The notes below the pieces were generated by a model that was not told where the DNA came from, searched no databases, and was given only the letters and a program-made list of their open reading frames with translations. Positions 13,269 to 25,548 of a stretch of 64,000 nt of DNA are shown here, piece by piece. Both the position numbers and the translations under genes were made by a program. Location of the stretch: contig JABVXV010000040.1 of NCBI GenBank assembly GCA_013365325.1, positions 299,154 through 363,153 on the forward strand, written 5' to 3'. This DNA comes from Dipetalonema caudispina. Lineage: Eukaryota; Nematoda; Chromadorea; Rhabditida; Onchocercidae. The stretch's first letter is position 1, and every line of letters begins with the position of its first letter.

Positions 13269-14538
13269 TCACAAATCCTTGCTATCGATTTTAATGTCAT
13301 TTATCCTTAGTATCGTCGTTTCACGACTCATCCCTGAAAAAAGCGAGATTGTCACACAAATTTGGAAATATTGGAAAATATTTCTAATTAGTTGAAACTA
13401 TCAATTCTGAATAATTTTCCAGAAAGATTTCATAAATGGGAGATTTTATTTATAAGATATGAAAAATTTGTCGATAACAATCATAAAATACGGTTGTAAT
13501 AGGAAGACTTACAGTGAAGAATTCGCACTTTTGCATGGTTGATCATAAGATATCTGAGCTGTGGATAAGACGTCGTTTTCTCAACAACAGTAGCATTAAC
13601 TGTTACTGTTGGTGAATGTATCAGTGGTCGACCAAATAATGTGAAATTTTTGCCGCCAACTGCTAAAATCTAAAAATACAAATAGCGTATTAAGATTTCT
13701 GGAAAAATTTTGCGACATTCTACATACCAAAAACAGATTCAATCTGGTTCCGTCATGCATATGCTACAAATGTTGAAGATTTTATGTAAAATACATGTAG
13801 TTTAAAAATAATCAGAAATTAGACTAAATATAGTTTTACTATTATAACATGCCATCATTAATATTTCAACAATAAAAACAACTCACTGATTTTTTCACTG
13901 CCAAAATAATAAGAATTAATGATGAAAATTAAGTGAACAAAATTAACAAAAAAAGATGTAAGTATAACCATAAACAGAATAAAACACAAGTGAATGCAGC
14001 ATCAAAGTTTTGATGGCTTATACCTAGCAACACTCCGAAAGAAGAAGCTTCTAAACTTTAAGTTTTTAAAAGTAACCTTCTCTAACTTAATTTTGTCACC
14101 CACATCCAAGGGTACATTATCGTATAAAACGATCAAATCATTCTCCGATACTTTAAATTGACGTTTATCAATATACACAACAGCAAAAAGACGGGCATCT
14201 CTTTGTCTCCATTCCTGTTCGATCGCACTCATAACCTTCCAAGAAATATTTAAATTATTAATTAATGTGATGCTCATAAGTTCAATGTCCCTGAGATTGG
14301 AAAATGAAGCCTGCAGCAACATTAAAAATTTACAAAAGTGATAAAATTCGATTTTAAATGAACATTTATAAGTGCAAAAACAATTCGACTGTAACGATAG
14401 CAAGGAAAAAATCAAGGAAATCTCGGTGAACTAAGGAATTACCTTTTCCATTTTATGTGTACCAACAACTTCTGCTCTAATAGCCGTACTTGCCTTCCTC
14501 AGGAGTAACTTGCAAGATCCAAGAAGAGCAATAACCAT
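13269..14538 (-). CDS. mrpl-21: Mitochondrial large-subunit ribosomal protein L21
   Basis: Component of the mitochondrial 39S ribosomal subunit, bL21 family. Four exons: 14538-14443, 14310-14077, 13669-13513, 13333-13269, giving 183 aa, close to the 205 aa of human MRPL21. The N-terminus is short and basic-hydrophobic, consistent with a mitochondrial targeting sequence. The L21 core is recognisable from LFAVV, QFKVSENDL, DVGDKIKLEKILAVGG and FTLFGRPL, ending with a conserved LRINDIKI motif in the last 22-codon exon. The start ATG lies two bases after an ATTTTAG acceptor. All splice junctions keep phase. Confidence 0.92.
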
Positions 14539-15680
14539 GACTAAAATAGCAAAAATTTCACAGATCAGCTAATTGATTAGTAAATGCACCAGCTTCGTTG
14601 CCACTTCTATATGATATAGAAGATCCTATTTATGTGTAGTATGGCTATTTATGTAATAAATATAAAGACAGCTTCTTAATATATTTGTAACACTGAAGAG
14701 TGATCAACCAATGCCACCAAGGAGAAAACACCTCTAACTGAAACAGAAATTTGAAATGAAACATCTATCTTTAAAGTCTAATACATTCCTTAATTAAACT
14801 AATAATAATCTAAGCACAATCATACGATATATTCCCTTGTCATCAACTCGTATGCACAGAACAACAAATACAAGTAATTTTCAAATTTTTATTAAATTTT
14901 TGGAAAATACCAGCAAATTAAATTCCTAAAAAATACAAGCAAGAAATCTCAAACCATAAAAACTAACATCATACAAGAAACCAATACAAAAATGCTCACT
15001 CAACAACATTTGGCAAGTGCATCCTAGTAAGTATTTATTCTTCAATGAAGCAGAAACTAGGTTATAGAGCTGTCTGAAACAACCAAACTATAGGTCTAGT
15101 AACAGAATCCGAATCTTGGCATTACCCGGCTTTCCATCTTACCCTACTAAGGTGAGCTTTCTAGAACAAAATTTCAGTGAGTTCGGGAATTTTATTCAAG
15201 TGCAAATAATTACACACATAAATTCCAAAACAAGCAAAAATAATCTTAAATTTCCTTGCTTTTACAAACAGGGATCCGAAGGCATTTTGTCCAAAATATA
15301 AATCATAAATTTCTGATTTCAAAAGTGTCAAAACACAGGCCTAATAAACACCTAACTTATAAACAATACAGACATAATTTTATGATCCGAGATACAATTC
15401 TGGATTTCTGACAGACCTACTGAATTTCGAAACAGAAAGCATAAACAATTCAAACATTAATTAAAAAAGTTAGTACAAATGACGAAAAAGGCACTTCCAT
15501 CGTGAAAACTATTTCGAAAACAGTGAATATGTACTCCTTCTTCTGAAAATTTTAAAATCGAAAAAAAGACATACTATTTCTTACAGGGTTTTGTTGCTGT
15601 GGAAGAGCCTTACGTTTTTAAAAGTTCTTCAATAAAGATTTCGGAAAAACCAATATAAGTTGCACACATACATTGCTACT
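14539..15680. other. Intergenic region between L21 and the HIT zinc-finger gene
   Basis: AT-rich DNA of about 1.1 kb between two minus-strand genes. I see no reading frame with conserved protein character and no RNA gene. Confidence 0.45.
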
Positions 15681-16544
15681 CTATTTTGGTTCTTGTTTCT
15701 TCGTGAAAACCGATCGACCAAGACCAGCCTCTTGTTCTAACAATTTATTGTAGAATAAGGTAAATGACTTTTTCTCCATATCGGTAAGTGATGACAAAAG
15801 ACTCTCACTATCTGTACCAATACCGAGCAATGTTAATTGTCTATCCAGCTCACGTTCCTCGGCTGATTGGTATTCCGAAGTGCATCCGTCTTTTACTTTC
15901 TCCAAGTAACTATCAACACTATCATCATCATCATCATCTGAATCCACTACATGCTCAGAACTACCTGAAAAATGCATGATGAACAGGAAAAAAGTACTTC
16001 TACTTGCATCCAAAACATAACTGCAATTTCTCTAAGCTGAAAATGCCATAGCCAAATTACTATCCGACTTATATATCATTACTACTCCCATTATTACATG
16101 ATTCACAAATAGTCCACACCCTTTTCAATATGCATACAAGCTCACCGCTTTCTTACTCGCTATCCGTTTATTTACTATGCTACTTGGTCATCACACGCAC
16201 ACATAATCACACATTTTTTTTCCAAATACACTACTTTTTCAAATATGATTTTAGGATTTCTTTTAAAAAAAAGAAATTGAAATACCTGGAATTCCCGTAT
16301 CGACCGGAAAATCTTCTATAGGTTGTTCATTCATAAATTCTTCAAAAGTTTTCGGAGGCTTTTGCGTACCACCTCGGAGACGCAATTCTTGCTCGACACA
16401 TTCACGATAAAACGATTCTGAACATTGTCGATGTTGTCCACTTCGATAGCACTTCACAGAACAATATGCAAGAGCGCATCTTGGACAAATATTTAAGCTA
16501 TCCAATGAGCCACAAGCCAAACACGAAATCTTTTCCTCCTGCAT
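15681..16544 (-). CDS. HIT zinc-finger protein, ZNHIT2-like
   Basis: Two exons, 16544-16286 and 15964-15681, give a 180-residue protein. The N-terminus is a HIT-type zinc finger with paired cysteines (CLAC, CPRC, CSVKC) and a final His/Cys pair, followed by the ESFYRECVEQELR motif typical of ZNHIT2. The second exon starts with a run of acidic residues (six Asp in a row) and a leucine-rich helical tail. Human ZNHIT2 works with the HSP90/R2TP system in U5 snRNP assembly. This protein is much shorter than human ZNHIT2 (about 400 aa), so only the zinc-finger end and part of the tail are shared. A TTACAG acceptor precedes the start codon by a few bases. The family call is firm; assignment to ZNHIT2 rather than another HIT protein is probable. 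Confidence 0.8.
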
Positions 16545-17463
16545 TATTGACTCTGTAAATTACATTAGAAAAATCTCAAGAAACTTTGGTTTCTTTTGAA
16601 ATATCGTCATGATACCAATAGCTATAATTGTTAGATTCTTCGGAAAAAACTTGATCTCTTTAGGATCCCTTATCGTTTATATAAATCATTCGATTTAAAA
16701 ACCGGATTAAAACATCACCATGTTTAAAAAATCTTAGACTCACTCGCTACTACCACATCTTCGTGTGTTCTGAAGTGTAATACTTTGTGCAGTTACAGAT
16801 GGCATACGGATCTCCTTAAAAGATTCGAAATAGCAGTCGTTCTATATAACTTCAGCCGTAATCTGGCTGTGTTTCAAAGGTCTACTTCTTTGTAAAGTCT
16901 TTTCAATGTTCGGAAATTTTCAGAAACATACAAAGTCAGCCGAAAACACTACTTACTCACTATTTCTATCAGTTAATTTGATATAAAAAATTTGAACATA
17001 ACTGCAGACCATAAGAATACAAAAACCCGACCGCATAATATATGATAACAGATGAAAAAAATCACATAAACAGCATACCACTTCAAAAAACCTTACTATC
17101 ACCATGTACAAATTACAGGTTGTATGTTAATTTTTCTTCATAATATTCATACAGATAGAACCACTTTCCTGAGTCATCTATCAAAATAAAATCCAGACAA
17201 ATTCCAATTTCTTGATGGATATTGCACCGCTGGTTTTATGCCATGCAAAAATTCGGAAGCAGAAAGAATGGCAAAATAAATCTCTACACGTAAAGAATGA
17301 AGAATTACGTGAACTAATTTACACGGTAAATTGAGAAAAACAGACTAGAAAAAGAATTTTATTGTCTATAAATAATTACAACATAAAAATACATGAAAAC
17401 TACATATCATTGATGAGATCGTTGAAAAAATTTGATGATTTTGGCATTTTCCTACATGAAATA
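16545..17463. other. Intergenic region between WDR55 and the HIT zinc-finger gene
   Basis: AT-rich sequence. It contains TTTATT at 17358-17363, an AATAAA signal on the minus strand about 100 bases after the WDR55 stop. No gene recognised. Confidence 0.45.
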
Positions 17464-19606
17464 TCATTCGACTTCAATATCGGTATCTAAAAAGAGTGAA
17501 AGTTTTATGTGAAGATTTATGTTGTAGGAAATAGGAAGTGAAAAAAAAAAAAAAAAAAATCTATCACTAACGAAACCAACTAACTTCATTCAGTAGTTTC
17601 GACAAACGCCAGAATTTAACAGTTGATTCCAACCAACCCACACTTATAAGGCATTCTCGATCACAAGTAATCGATATCTGTTGTACGCCACCAATATGTA
17701 AACCAATACTACCCATATTTTTATTTGGACCCAAATGAGTTACCCTAAAAAAATTGTATGAAAAAACTGAAGTAAAAATAACAGCTCATGAATGAAAAAA
17801 TGCAACAGAAATTGAATTTGCAAGAAACGGAAAATACAAAAATATCCTTCCTATGCAACTTTTATGATCTGAAAATTTAAATCTAAAGGAGAAATGCAAT
17901 CTATAACCTTAGCTGATCATCTTCATTTGAACCAGTTAACAAAACACCATTTCTAAGAACCTGCAGAGAGTCAATTCCTAATGGATGATCTGTTTTAATC
18001 CTTTCCAAGAGATTACCATATTCTTTTGTCTTGAAAACTTCCAAATAGCCGTCACCGCTTCCAACGTAACAATACCTAAAATTGATGAGTGTATTTAGTT
18101 GTTAAAATTATTAGATAAAAGTGAATTTTTTATAGAGTTTTTCTACCAAATCTACTGAAACTAAACGGAACCAATTAGTTGAACTCAAAGAACTTAATTA
18201 CGAAAATTTGATGAGTGAAGATCGAGTAAAAAACAGTATAGAAACTGGAAACGCTAACTTATGGGTGACAGCCAAACATAGAAGTTCGTTATGCATTGGC
18301 TCTGACCTAACCAATAACTTCTGTCTCCGAAAGTCATATGCTCCAAGAGTTCCATCAGAACTAGCAGCTAACAAGGTATTTCCAGCAATGCCAAAATCGT
18401 TTATAACATCTTCCTGTTCATTGAAACAGTTAACCAGTGGTTCCTTCGCTCGTAAATCCCATGATTTTATCTTAATAGGCAAAAAAACTTAGACATATTC
18501 ATAAGTAAATATTTTTGCAAAAATGATAAATTTGCGAACAAATTCTGTGGATCCCAGTAACTGAAACACTAAAGTAAGGAGGAGCTGTCATTAAAATATT
18601 TCTAATTGGGAAATTGTATTTTATAACAACAAGCATTTTTTAAGGGAAATGATATGGGATAAGCTCATCAATCAAATTTATGCTAAGACTGGTGGGTAAT
18701 CACCGCTGTCTTTTTCATCCAAATCTACCTTCGTTTTGTTTAAAAAAGACTGATATGAAATGATTTACTTCACCAAATTCATCGCCTGTCACAACTTGCT
18801 GATGTTTCATTGACGCATCTGGCAAAACAAACAGTGCGTTAATCTTATGGTCATGACTTTTCTGAATGCATCGTATCCTTAATAGGCAAATTTCACAAAA
18901 ATTTAGCATCATTTTTCTTGCTGTTAATCATTTCGTGCTACTTCTGAATACTTCGTCCTTTAAATTTTAAAGTCGTTCTTCCTTCTTCTCCTAGGACTTC
19001 AAAAAAAGAAATTGTGCAACACTTTCGTACAAAAAGTGTGCAAAGTTGTACAGTGATCTTGAGATAGCGGACATGTTATTCGAAAGCAAAGCATGTGGAG
19101 TGTTAATTGAATCTCACGTAAGTTATGTTACGTTAGTGTATATAGACGCATCATTTTTATTCCATCATTTTTTACTAACCTTTTATTTGCTTCAACATTA
19201 TAAACACATAGTGCTCGGTTTTCACAAACTGCAAACAACTGCTCGCCATCATTGGAGAAGGAAAGTTCTCGTACAGCTCTTTTCAGTTTTCTCGAAGCTA
19301 AAATCTGAAAGCAATTATAGAGAGAGAGCTATTTGAGAACGATGACACCACGACAATCTGTGCATATATATATATATATAATCAACCCTGTTCGTTTAAC
19401 TTCACCTTAATATATCTTTCACCGCATACAATTGCAGATTTAGCAGAAAAAAAAATACATGCAATCTTAACCTCAATTTTTGATTCTGGTAAATCGAAGC
19501 TGCAGAATCTGATAGAACCATCTATGAATCCAATTGCAAGTTGGTTACCTGATGAAGGGTGAAGTGCAACCCGTACAGGCTTATTCGTGCCGAAATCTTT
19601 CTCCAT
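17464..19606 (-). CDS. WDR55: WD40-repeat protein WDR55 (ribosome biogenesis)
   Basis: Nucleolar WD40 beta-propeller involved in rRNA processing. Seven exons: 19606-19472, 19304-19180, 18877-18769, 18470-18259, 18075-17908, 17744-17572, 17486-17464, giving 314 aa (human 383). Conserved WDR55 features in order: LAIGFIDGSI in blade one, SHDHKINALF, VTGDEFGEIKSWDLR, LLAASSDGTLGAYDFRR, YVGSGDGYLEVF, LLTGSNEDQ, SVGWLESTVKFW, then a short acidic tail ending DIEVE. The third exon starts at an AAG acceptor so that the reading is NKR-IRCIQKSHDHK. The start ATG lies two bases after an ATTAG acceptor; a longer upstream reading frame exists but would read through that site. Head to head with NOC4. Confidence 0.9.
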
Positions 19607-20362
19607 TTCTAATTCATTAAATATTAACAACAAAAAAGTATTACGAAAAAAGCAAAACGAACGAAATATGAAAATGTAGTGTGTGATCAGAAGGTTCAAA
19701 AATTGTGGAATATTTTTGAGATTGAACATATTACCAGGGAAAATAGAGAACAAATTTTCCCAAAATAATGTTACTTAACGTTTTTACTACTCAAGTTTTT
19801 CTTCCTGCTAGTTTCACTTTAAATTACATGTGAATTTTGTTGGTATGTTTATGTATTAAATTGGTGTCTCAAATTTTGATTGGATTTTTCAGCTTTTTAT
19901 AACACAGCTAGTGATACTTTCAAAACAATACAGTATATTATATTTAATGTAAATTATATCACCCCATTTTCTTTATAACCCAATGGGTATATCACTGCCA
20001 AAACAATACCATCACGTATGGTTGCATAATAGCAAGTATGGCTTATCTCTTTGTGTGCCGATGACATCATCTGAACTACGTCTATTAAGGGACGTAAAGC
20101 TACAATGCCAAATCACAATCTATGAGAGAGTTGTCGATAGGATTTGGTTAATCTATCCATCTCTCTGATCGGTAGTATTTAAAGTATGAAAACATCTAGA
20201 TTGTCATTTCTTGTGCTAACGGTTTATATTAGGTGTCAACTTTTACATTTATTCATGTATAATGATGATAAGTGTTTATACCGTCAACTATCAAATTCCA
20301 TCAAATAACTATTTTTTCTTCCAGAACAACAAATTTGCCATAATACAGATAGTAAATACTGG
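19607..20362. promoter_or_regulatory. Shared upstream region between WDR55 and NOC4
   Basis: About 750 bases separate the start codons of two divergently transcribed ribosome-biogenesis genes, so this stretch probably holds both promoters. A plus-strand reading frame at 19983-20168 has no recognised similarity and I do not call it a gene. A TTCTTCCAG acceptor ending at 20333 lies 29 bases before the NOC4 start, compatible with trans-splicing there. Confidence 0.45.
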
Positions 20363-23300
20363 ATGGATTCCGGAAACAGTGTAGAAATTTGGAAGGAAAG
20401 GTTTGCTACCTTCTTACCAGAGGTAAGTACTATTTATTGATGGTCAGCGATCTTATTTTTTACTTTCTTGTTTGATTCTGATCCTAAAAGTTCCGAACTT
20501 AACTGACACTGTTGTAGTAGAAATACAAATTTTCATTGCTTAACCTAACCTTTTGCACGGAGATAGTGAACCGGAAAAGTATTCCAGATATTCCAAAACT
20601 GACTGTTAAATCTCTGTAGGCCTGTCGTCTGAGCTACTTTGTATTTCAGTAAGGATGTTTTGCTTAATCTTTTCCCTACTCAGTTGTAATCATTAATTTG
20701 CATACAAAGTAAAGCTGCGTAAGATCAAAAAATCGAATTGCTTGTTCGTAGTTCAAATGAAATGATGACGGACAAAAATTGAATTAACAGAAGAATATTT
20801 ACAGGATTTAGCTGAGGAGCTAATGAAAATTGAAGCATTTTGTGTCGATAAAACAGGCAAGCGTATCGTAGCCGAACCATTAAATTATGCACTTTCCGTA
20901 GGTGTTTGATTCACTTCTACTTTTAATTTTCCAACTTTAAAAAATTTCTTGAAAATTTACTGACTGCTTTATAATTATTGTGCCTAGTAATATTAATTTT
21001 TAGGGATTCCTAGACTTGTTGTTTAACACAGAAAAAATTGGTCCGAAAAGACTTAAAGAACTGGATTCTGGCTTCTTTCAACACAGAGATTTGTACATCT
21101 TGATTCTAAAGAAGATCATCCCCAAGATACTTGTAAGTTTGTGATTACTCTTTAATATTTCAGAATTGACTTTCTCTGTATTTTTTAGAATTTTTCCAGG
21201 GTTTACATGAAGAAGTACAGTTTTGGAACATCTATCATTTTTTACGATTTCTACCCCTTCCATCCAAAAAATTGCATACTGCTTTTTACGAAACAAAAGG
21301 TAATATTTTGAAGTTCATTTCTTTGCTTTTTCCCTGAATCCATAAATTTCTTTTCTTATTGCCTGTTTTAAAAGCTTCATTCATCTCAACCTCTAAATTT
21401 CAGCTAATTTTATAAGTAGGCACTGGAAAATCGGAAAAGCAAAACGATATTATCAAGAAGCTTGGCTACAGTTAGTGAAACATGAGGTATGCGAAGCAGT
21501 TTTCATAGATAATATTTTATTCATCTAGAACTGACAACATTTCCAATTTTTCAAGAAGTACGCTTCCTGCATTTAATTTAATATAGTGGTATTTAGAAGT
21601 TAAGCATCATTTATCATTTAGTGACCAGTTGCACCAATTAACCAATTCTTAAAAATTCGAAGGGAGTTGGGATTGAGTAGATAAATGAGGATTTTGGTGT
21701 GAATAAACTAATTATTGATTGTATATAATAGATTTGATTTTTTAAGCTTCCCAAACCCTTGTTGAAAAAGATGGTACCATACTTGAGCGAACATGTGATC
21801 GATTCATTCAGAGAGCCATTTCTTATTGGCGATTTCTTATTTCGTATTTTCAAAATGGGCGAAGTTTTTGCAGTACTTTCTCTAGCTGGTATTTTCAAAT
21901 TGGTTGTAAAATATAATTTGTAAGTTCATAAAATTCATTTTTTCTCGTTTGTTTCTGTGAATTTAAGTTCTCACAAATTGATATACGTCAATTACTTTTG
22001 ACGATTAGTTACCGAATATAAGATACAATCAGAAATTCAGGATTTTCCTCTCCTTTTACTAAGCTCGAATGGGGCATGAAACCTGTACTATTCGTGAATT
22101 TTATCCTCAAATCTCAGTAATTTTCAGCGAATTCCCAAACTTTTATCAGTGTGCTTATGGGTTAATAACACCAGCTGTATGTTACTTGAATTATCGGGAA
22201 AAGTTTTTTACGCTCCTGGATACTTTTCTTTCATCATCGTAAGTTGCTTCATTTGTTTTGAAATCAGTAGTGATTCTCTCTTAAGATAGCTATTCACTTT
22301 CTTGTCATTTCCGTCGTTTGTTTTGTTACCATTTTTTATGAAGTTGTTATTACTAATAATAGAAAATCTTCTCTTGCTTATACGAATTTTCAGACATCTT
22401 CCGATCTACATTGTCGCTGCGTTTGTGAAACGTTTATCTTGGCTGACACTTTCTGCGCCTGTTTCGTGTCAAGAACCGCTATTTGCTCTAATAGGAAATT
22501 TGATAACACGACACAAAGATGTAGAATTTCTGATACACAGAGATAATCCGGGTATTTTGACGTTTTTATTCTTTGATTTTATTGCTTCTTTGTAGCACAT
22601 GAGCAATACTTTCATCGTTTCTAGGCAGACATATTTTTTAGGAATCTTTGGATGCCTACAATCCTCAAACTTCCGATTTTCATACACATCCAAAAATTTT
22701 TGCTTTTACAGAAACATTTTCGGATGATCCCTATGATGAGAAACAAATGGATCTACAAAAGTGTGGAGCTATGGAGAGTTCACTGTGGGAAATCAAGGTT
22801 TGTTACATTTTAATGCATTTTAATTTTTTACTCAAATATCGAAAAACCATGCAGATATGAGATTGATATGTCTCTTTTTTTATCTTCTGACTTTTGCTCA
22901 TTAAATTTTATTTCTTCACTCATTTTTGCAGGCATTGCAGCGGCATTGGTTTATAGATGTAGCGAAAAGGGCAAATTTCGTTGACAAAGGGATGCAAAGG
23001 ATGGAGTCGTTTGTGCGGTGGAAGAATGATGACCAGTATTTTACGAAATTACTATCCAGAAAGTTTGGAAGTGACCTCTTGAAACATAGGGAAGAAGAAA
23101 ATTTTCGAAGAAACCAGGTCTGTTTTGTTTTAAAAGATCGATTTAAAAGAAGATGTTAAAGGTCAACTATAAATCTACATTGCACTGCATGTCGAATTTC
23201 AAAAAAGTTGTTTTTATTTTATTTGTACTGTAAGCCGTGAGTAGTCCAATTAAATACAGTAAACCTTAGTAAATCATCTATTTTGAAGCTGATTGAGATG

Positions 23301-23506
23301 TGTCGTGAAATTAACAAGATTTTGCACAAATGTGAAAGCTGGAAATTCAGGATCAGGAATCTTCGGATGACGGCTATCAGGAAGATGATGGTCATCCAAT
23401 CAAAAAGCGACCGAAATTATTTAGGAATATGAAAGACTGTGACTATGCGATTGCAGTTAATGACAAAGAACCACCAGTTCATCTTTTTGATGATTTCAAG
23501 GCATAG
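20363..23506 (+). CDS. NOC4L: NOC4 nucleolar complex protein (CBF/Mak21 family)
   Basis: NOC4 is needed for maturation and export of the small ribosomal subunit, in a complex with NOP14. Eleven exons: 20363-20422, 20805-20897, 21004-21132, 21200-21299, 21404-21486, 21747-21919, 22128-22238, 22394-about 22550, 22642-22797, 22932-23117, 23351-23506, giving about 467 aa (human 516). The CBF domain is clear: KHELPKPLLKKMVPYLSEHV, LAGIFKLV, FPNFYQCAYGL, REKFFTLLDTFLSSSHLP, YIVAAFVKRLSWL, then SSLWEIKALQRHW. The tail is acidic then basic. The join between the eighth and ninth exons is one base out of frame with canonical GT-AG sites (see findings). The human protein has extra N-terminal sequence; an upstream exon cannot be excluded. 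AATAAA at 23673-23678. Confidence 0.88.
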
Positions 23507-24081
23507 AGTTCTGTTTAATTCCTCATGTTGCTGACCAACCATTAACCAGAGGTGTTCAGTATTGTTCAAATCTTTATATTTCATTACATTTCTATGAATT
23601 CAATAGAGTTGTTATCATTGATCGAATGTTGTGACTGTTTTCTCATTATTGTTGTTGTTGGCTTATTTTCTCAATAAATTTGATATTTCTTTTTCTTTTT
23701 TGTCTTTTTTCGTTTGTATTTATACGATATGATGGATATCGAAGTTTTAAACTGTAAACTATTTTTCGTAAGCAGTAAAGTTATGGGAATTGTAAGTAAA
23801 TTTCAACATCTGTGGAAGATATTTCTCTGATAATAGAAAGAATAGATTTCCCAATGATATTTTACAAGTACCCTTATTTACGAAAGCTGAAATTTATGGC
23901 CAGTTATATCACTGGTACCAAGCTTTCGATTTGAATTAGTGAAGTGAGCCCGGTGTCAGATTCTATGCGACAATTTAGTGATTCTTTTCGGGAGTATGGG
24001 TTGTTTGATCTTACTACTACGGTCACAGTTTTATTTCAGGTAAAGTTGGCTCGGGAAAAAAGTTGCAGTCCCAGTTGCTTT
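23507..24081. other. Short intergenic region between NOC4 and L4
   Basis: 575 bases with the NOC4 polyadenylation signal at 23673-23678 and a pyrimidine-rich acceptor (TTATTTCAG) at about 24040, some 40 bases before the L4 start codon. The spacing and the acceptor would allow the two genes to be co-transcribed. Confidence 0.4.
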
Positions 24082-25548
24082 ATGCCATCAGTTCAGTTGA
24101 TTCGAGTTCTTTCCTTGTTTGGGAGAAATCCACTGCGTCACAGTGTGTTGTGCTTTTGCCAAAATGCTTCGGAAATCCCAACAACTTCGGAAGAACTAGC
24201 CTTATGGAAGGTCGAAAGAAGTAATCCATTCATCGAAATCCCTCAAGCATGGGTCACAACACTGGCAAGAAAAAAGGTCTGATTTTGAAATCATAATCTA
24301 AATCAAATTGGGATTGCTTTTCCAATTACTTTCTACTGTAAATTTGTTTGGGATAAATTTAAGCGATTCTTCTTCAAACTAAGTATGTAATCACTACTGT
24401 ATATGATTTTTCAGTTTTTTGGTTCATTATAATTTACAGGAATCTCGAGTGGATTTAATCAGTTTACATCCAAATATTTTTCGAACTACGCCAAGAATTG
24501 ATTTGTTACATCGTAATATCACTTGGCAAGAGAATTATCGAAATTTAGCAATCACTAAACAACTATCCAAGAAAGAAATGCCCGGTGGTGGACATAAGCC
24601 ATGGCCACAGAAAAAAACTGGTCGACATCATGCCGGTTCAATCAGATCTCCACATTTTCGTTTGGGCGGGTGCGTTCTTGGCATTATGTTTAAATAGGAA
24701 TTTTTAATCGCTAGACTTATAGGTCTCTAATATAGATAAAGTGCATACGCACTTTATCTATATTTCAATTGCCAGTGTTTCCAGCACTTTTTTTAAAGTA
24801 TTATTTTCAGTTTTGCAAATGGAATACGTGGACCTACGACATGGTTTTATATTCTGCCAGATGCGATTAGGTTGGAAGGCTTATGTATAGCAGCAACTAT
24901 TAAACATGTGCAGAATGACTTGGTGATCGTTGACGATTTCGCTAGCTTGCCGAATAATGATGCACAATTTATGCACGACCTAGCGGATTCCAGAAATTGG
25001 GGTTATTCAGTATTATTCATCAACGACAGTTCTGAAGTAAACGAATTAACTTTATTTTTCTTTTAAATTTCAAATTCTTCTGCTAATATATTGTCATTTC
25101 ATTCTAATAACTCCTTTATTATTCTGTACTCACATGTACAACACCGATCGTGACATAATCCTAGAACAATTCTCTGCGTTAAGCAAAACAGACCAAAAGA
25201 CTGCAACAGTATAGATTTATTAGCCAATTATACGAAATTATACACTGTAACAGATATGATATCGTACTATTTCTTGACATTCAGGTACCTGAGAATCTGG
25301 CAAAAGTATGCGACGAAATACCAACATTCAACGTTATGCCAGTCTACGGAGTAAACTGTTTTAGTTTAGTAAAGCACGATACTGTGGTGTTTTCTCTAGC
25401 AGCTCTCCAACTGTTCCAGTCGCGTATACTTTTCCACAAGAATCGAGCACAGACATTGCAGAGAAAATACCGTTATGTTGATTACAAAAAGATTATCATG
25501 AATGAAGCAGAAAAAGAAGCTGACCCAGTTCACGTGCCATTTATTTGA
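24082..25548 (+). CDS. mrpl-4: Mitochondrial large-subunit ribosomal protein L4
   Basis: Component of the mitochondrial 39S subunit, uL4 family. Four exons: 24082-24276, 24440-24669, 24811-25036, 25285-25548, giving 304 aa, matching the size of MRPL4 relatives. The N-terminus is basic and hydrophobic, as expected for mitochondrial import. Diagnostic uL4 stretch: [17 protein letters not shown], then [15 protein letters not shown] and the glycine-rich [11 protein letters not shown], which lines the exit tunnel in the family. The core Rossmann-like part includes [11 protein letters not shown] and a tail with LHKN-like basic residues. The third intron-flanked exon starts after TTTTCAG at 24810. 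A perfect inverted repeat lies in the intron at 24729-24764. AATAAA at 25628-25633. Confidence 0.93.
24729..24764. repeat. Perfect inverted repeat, 16-bp arms
   Basis: Arms AATATAGATAAAGTGC and its exact reverse complement, separated by a 4-base loop (ATAC). It lies inside the second intron of the L4 gene and could fold as a strong hairpin in the pre-mRNA. Confidence 0.9.

Noticed and set aside
19983..20168. 61-codon reading frame considered as the first NOC4 exon
   Set aside because: The translation has no NOC4 similarity, and a leader acceptor at 20333 plus the length of the remaining protein explain the start without it.
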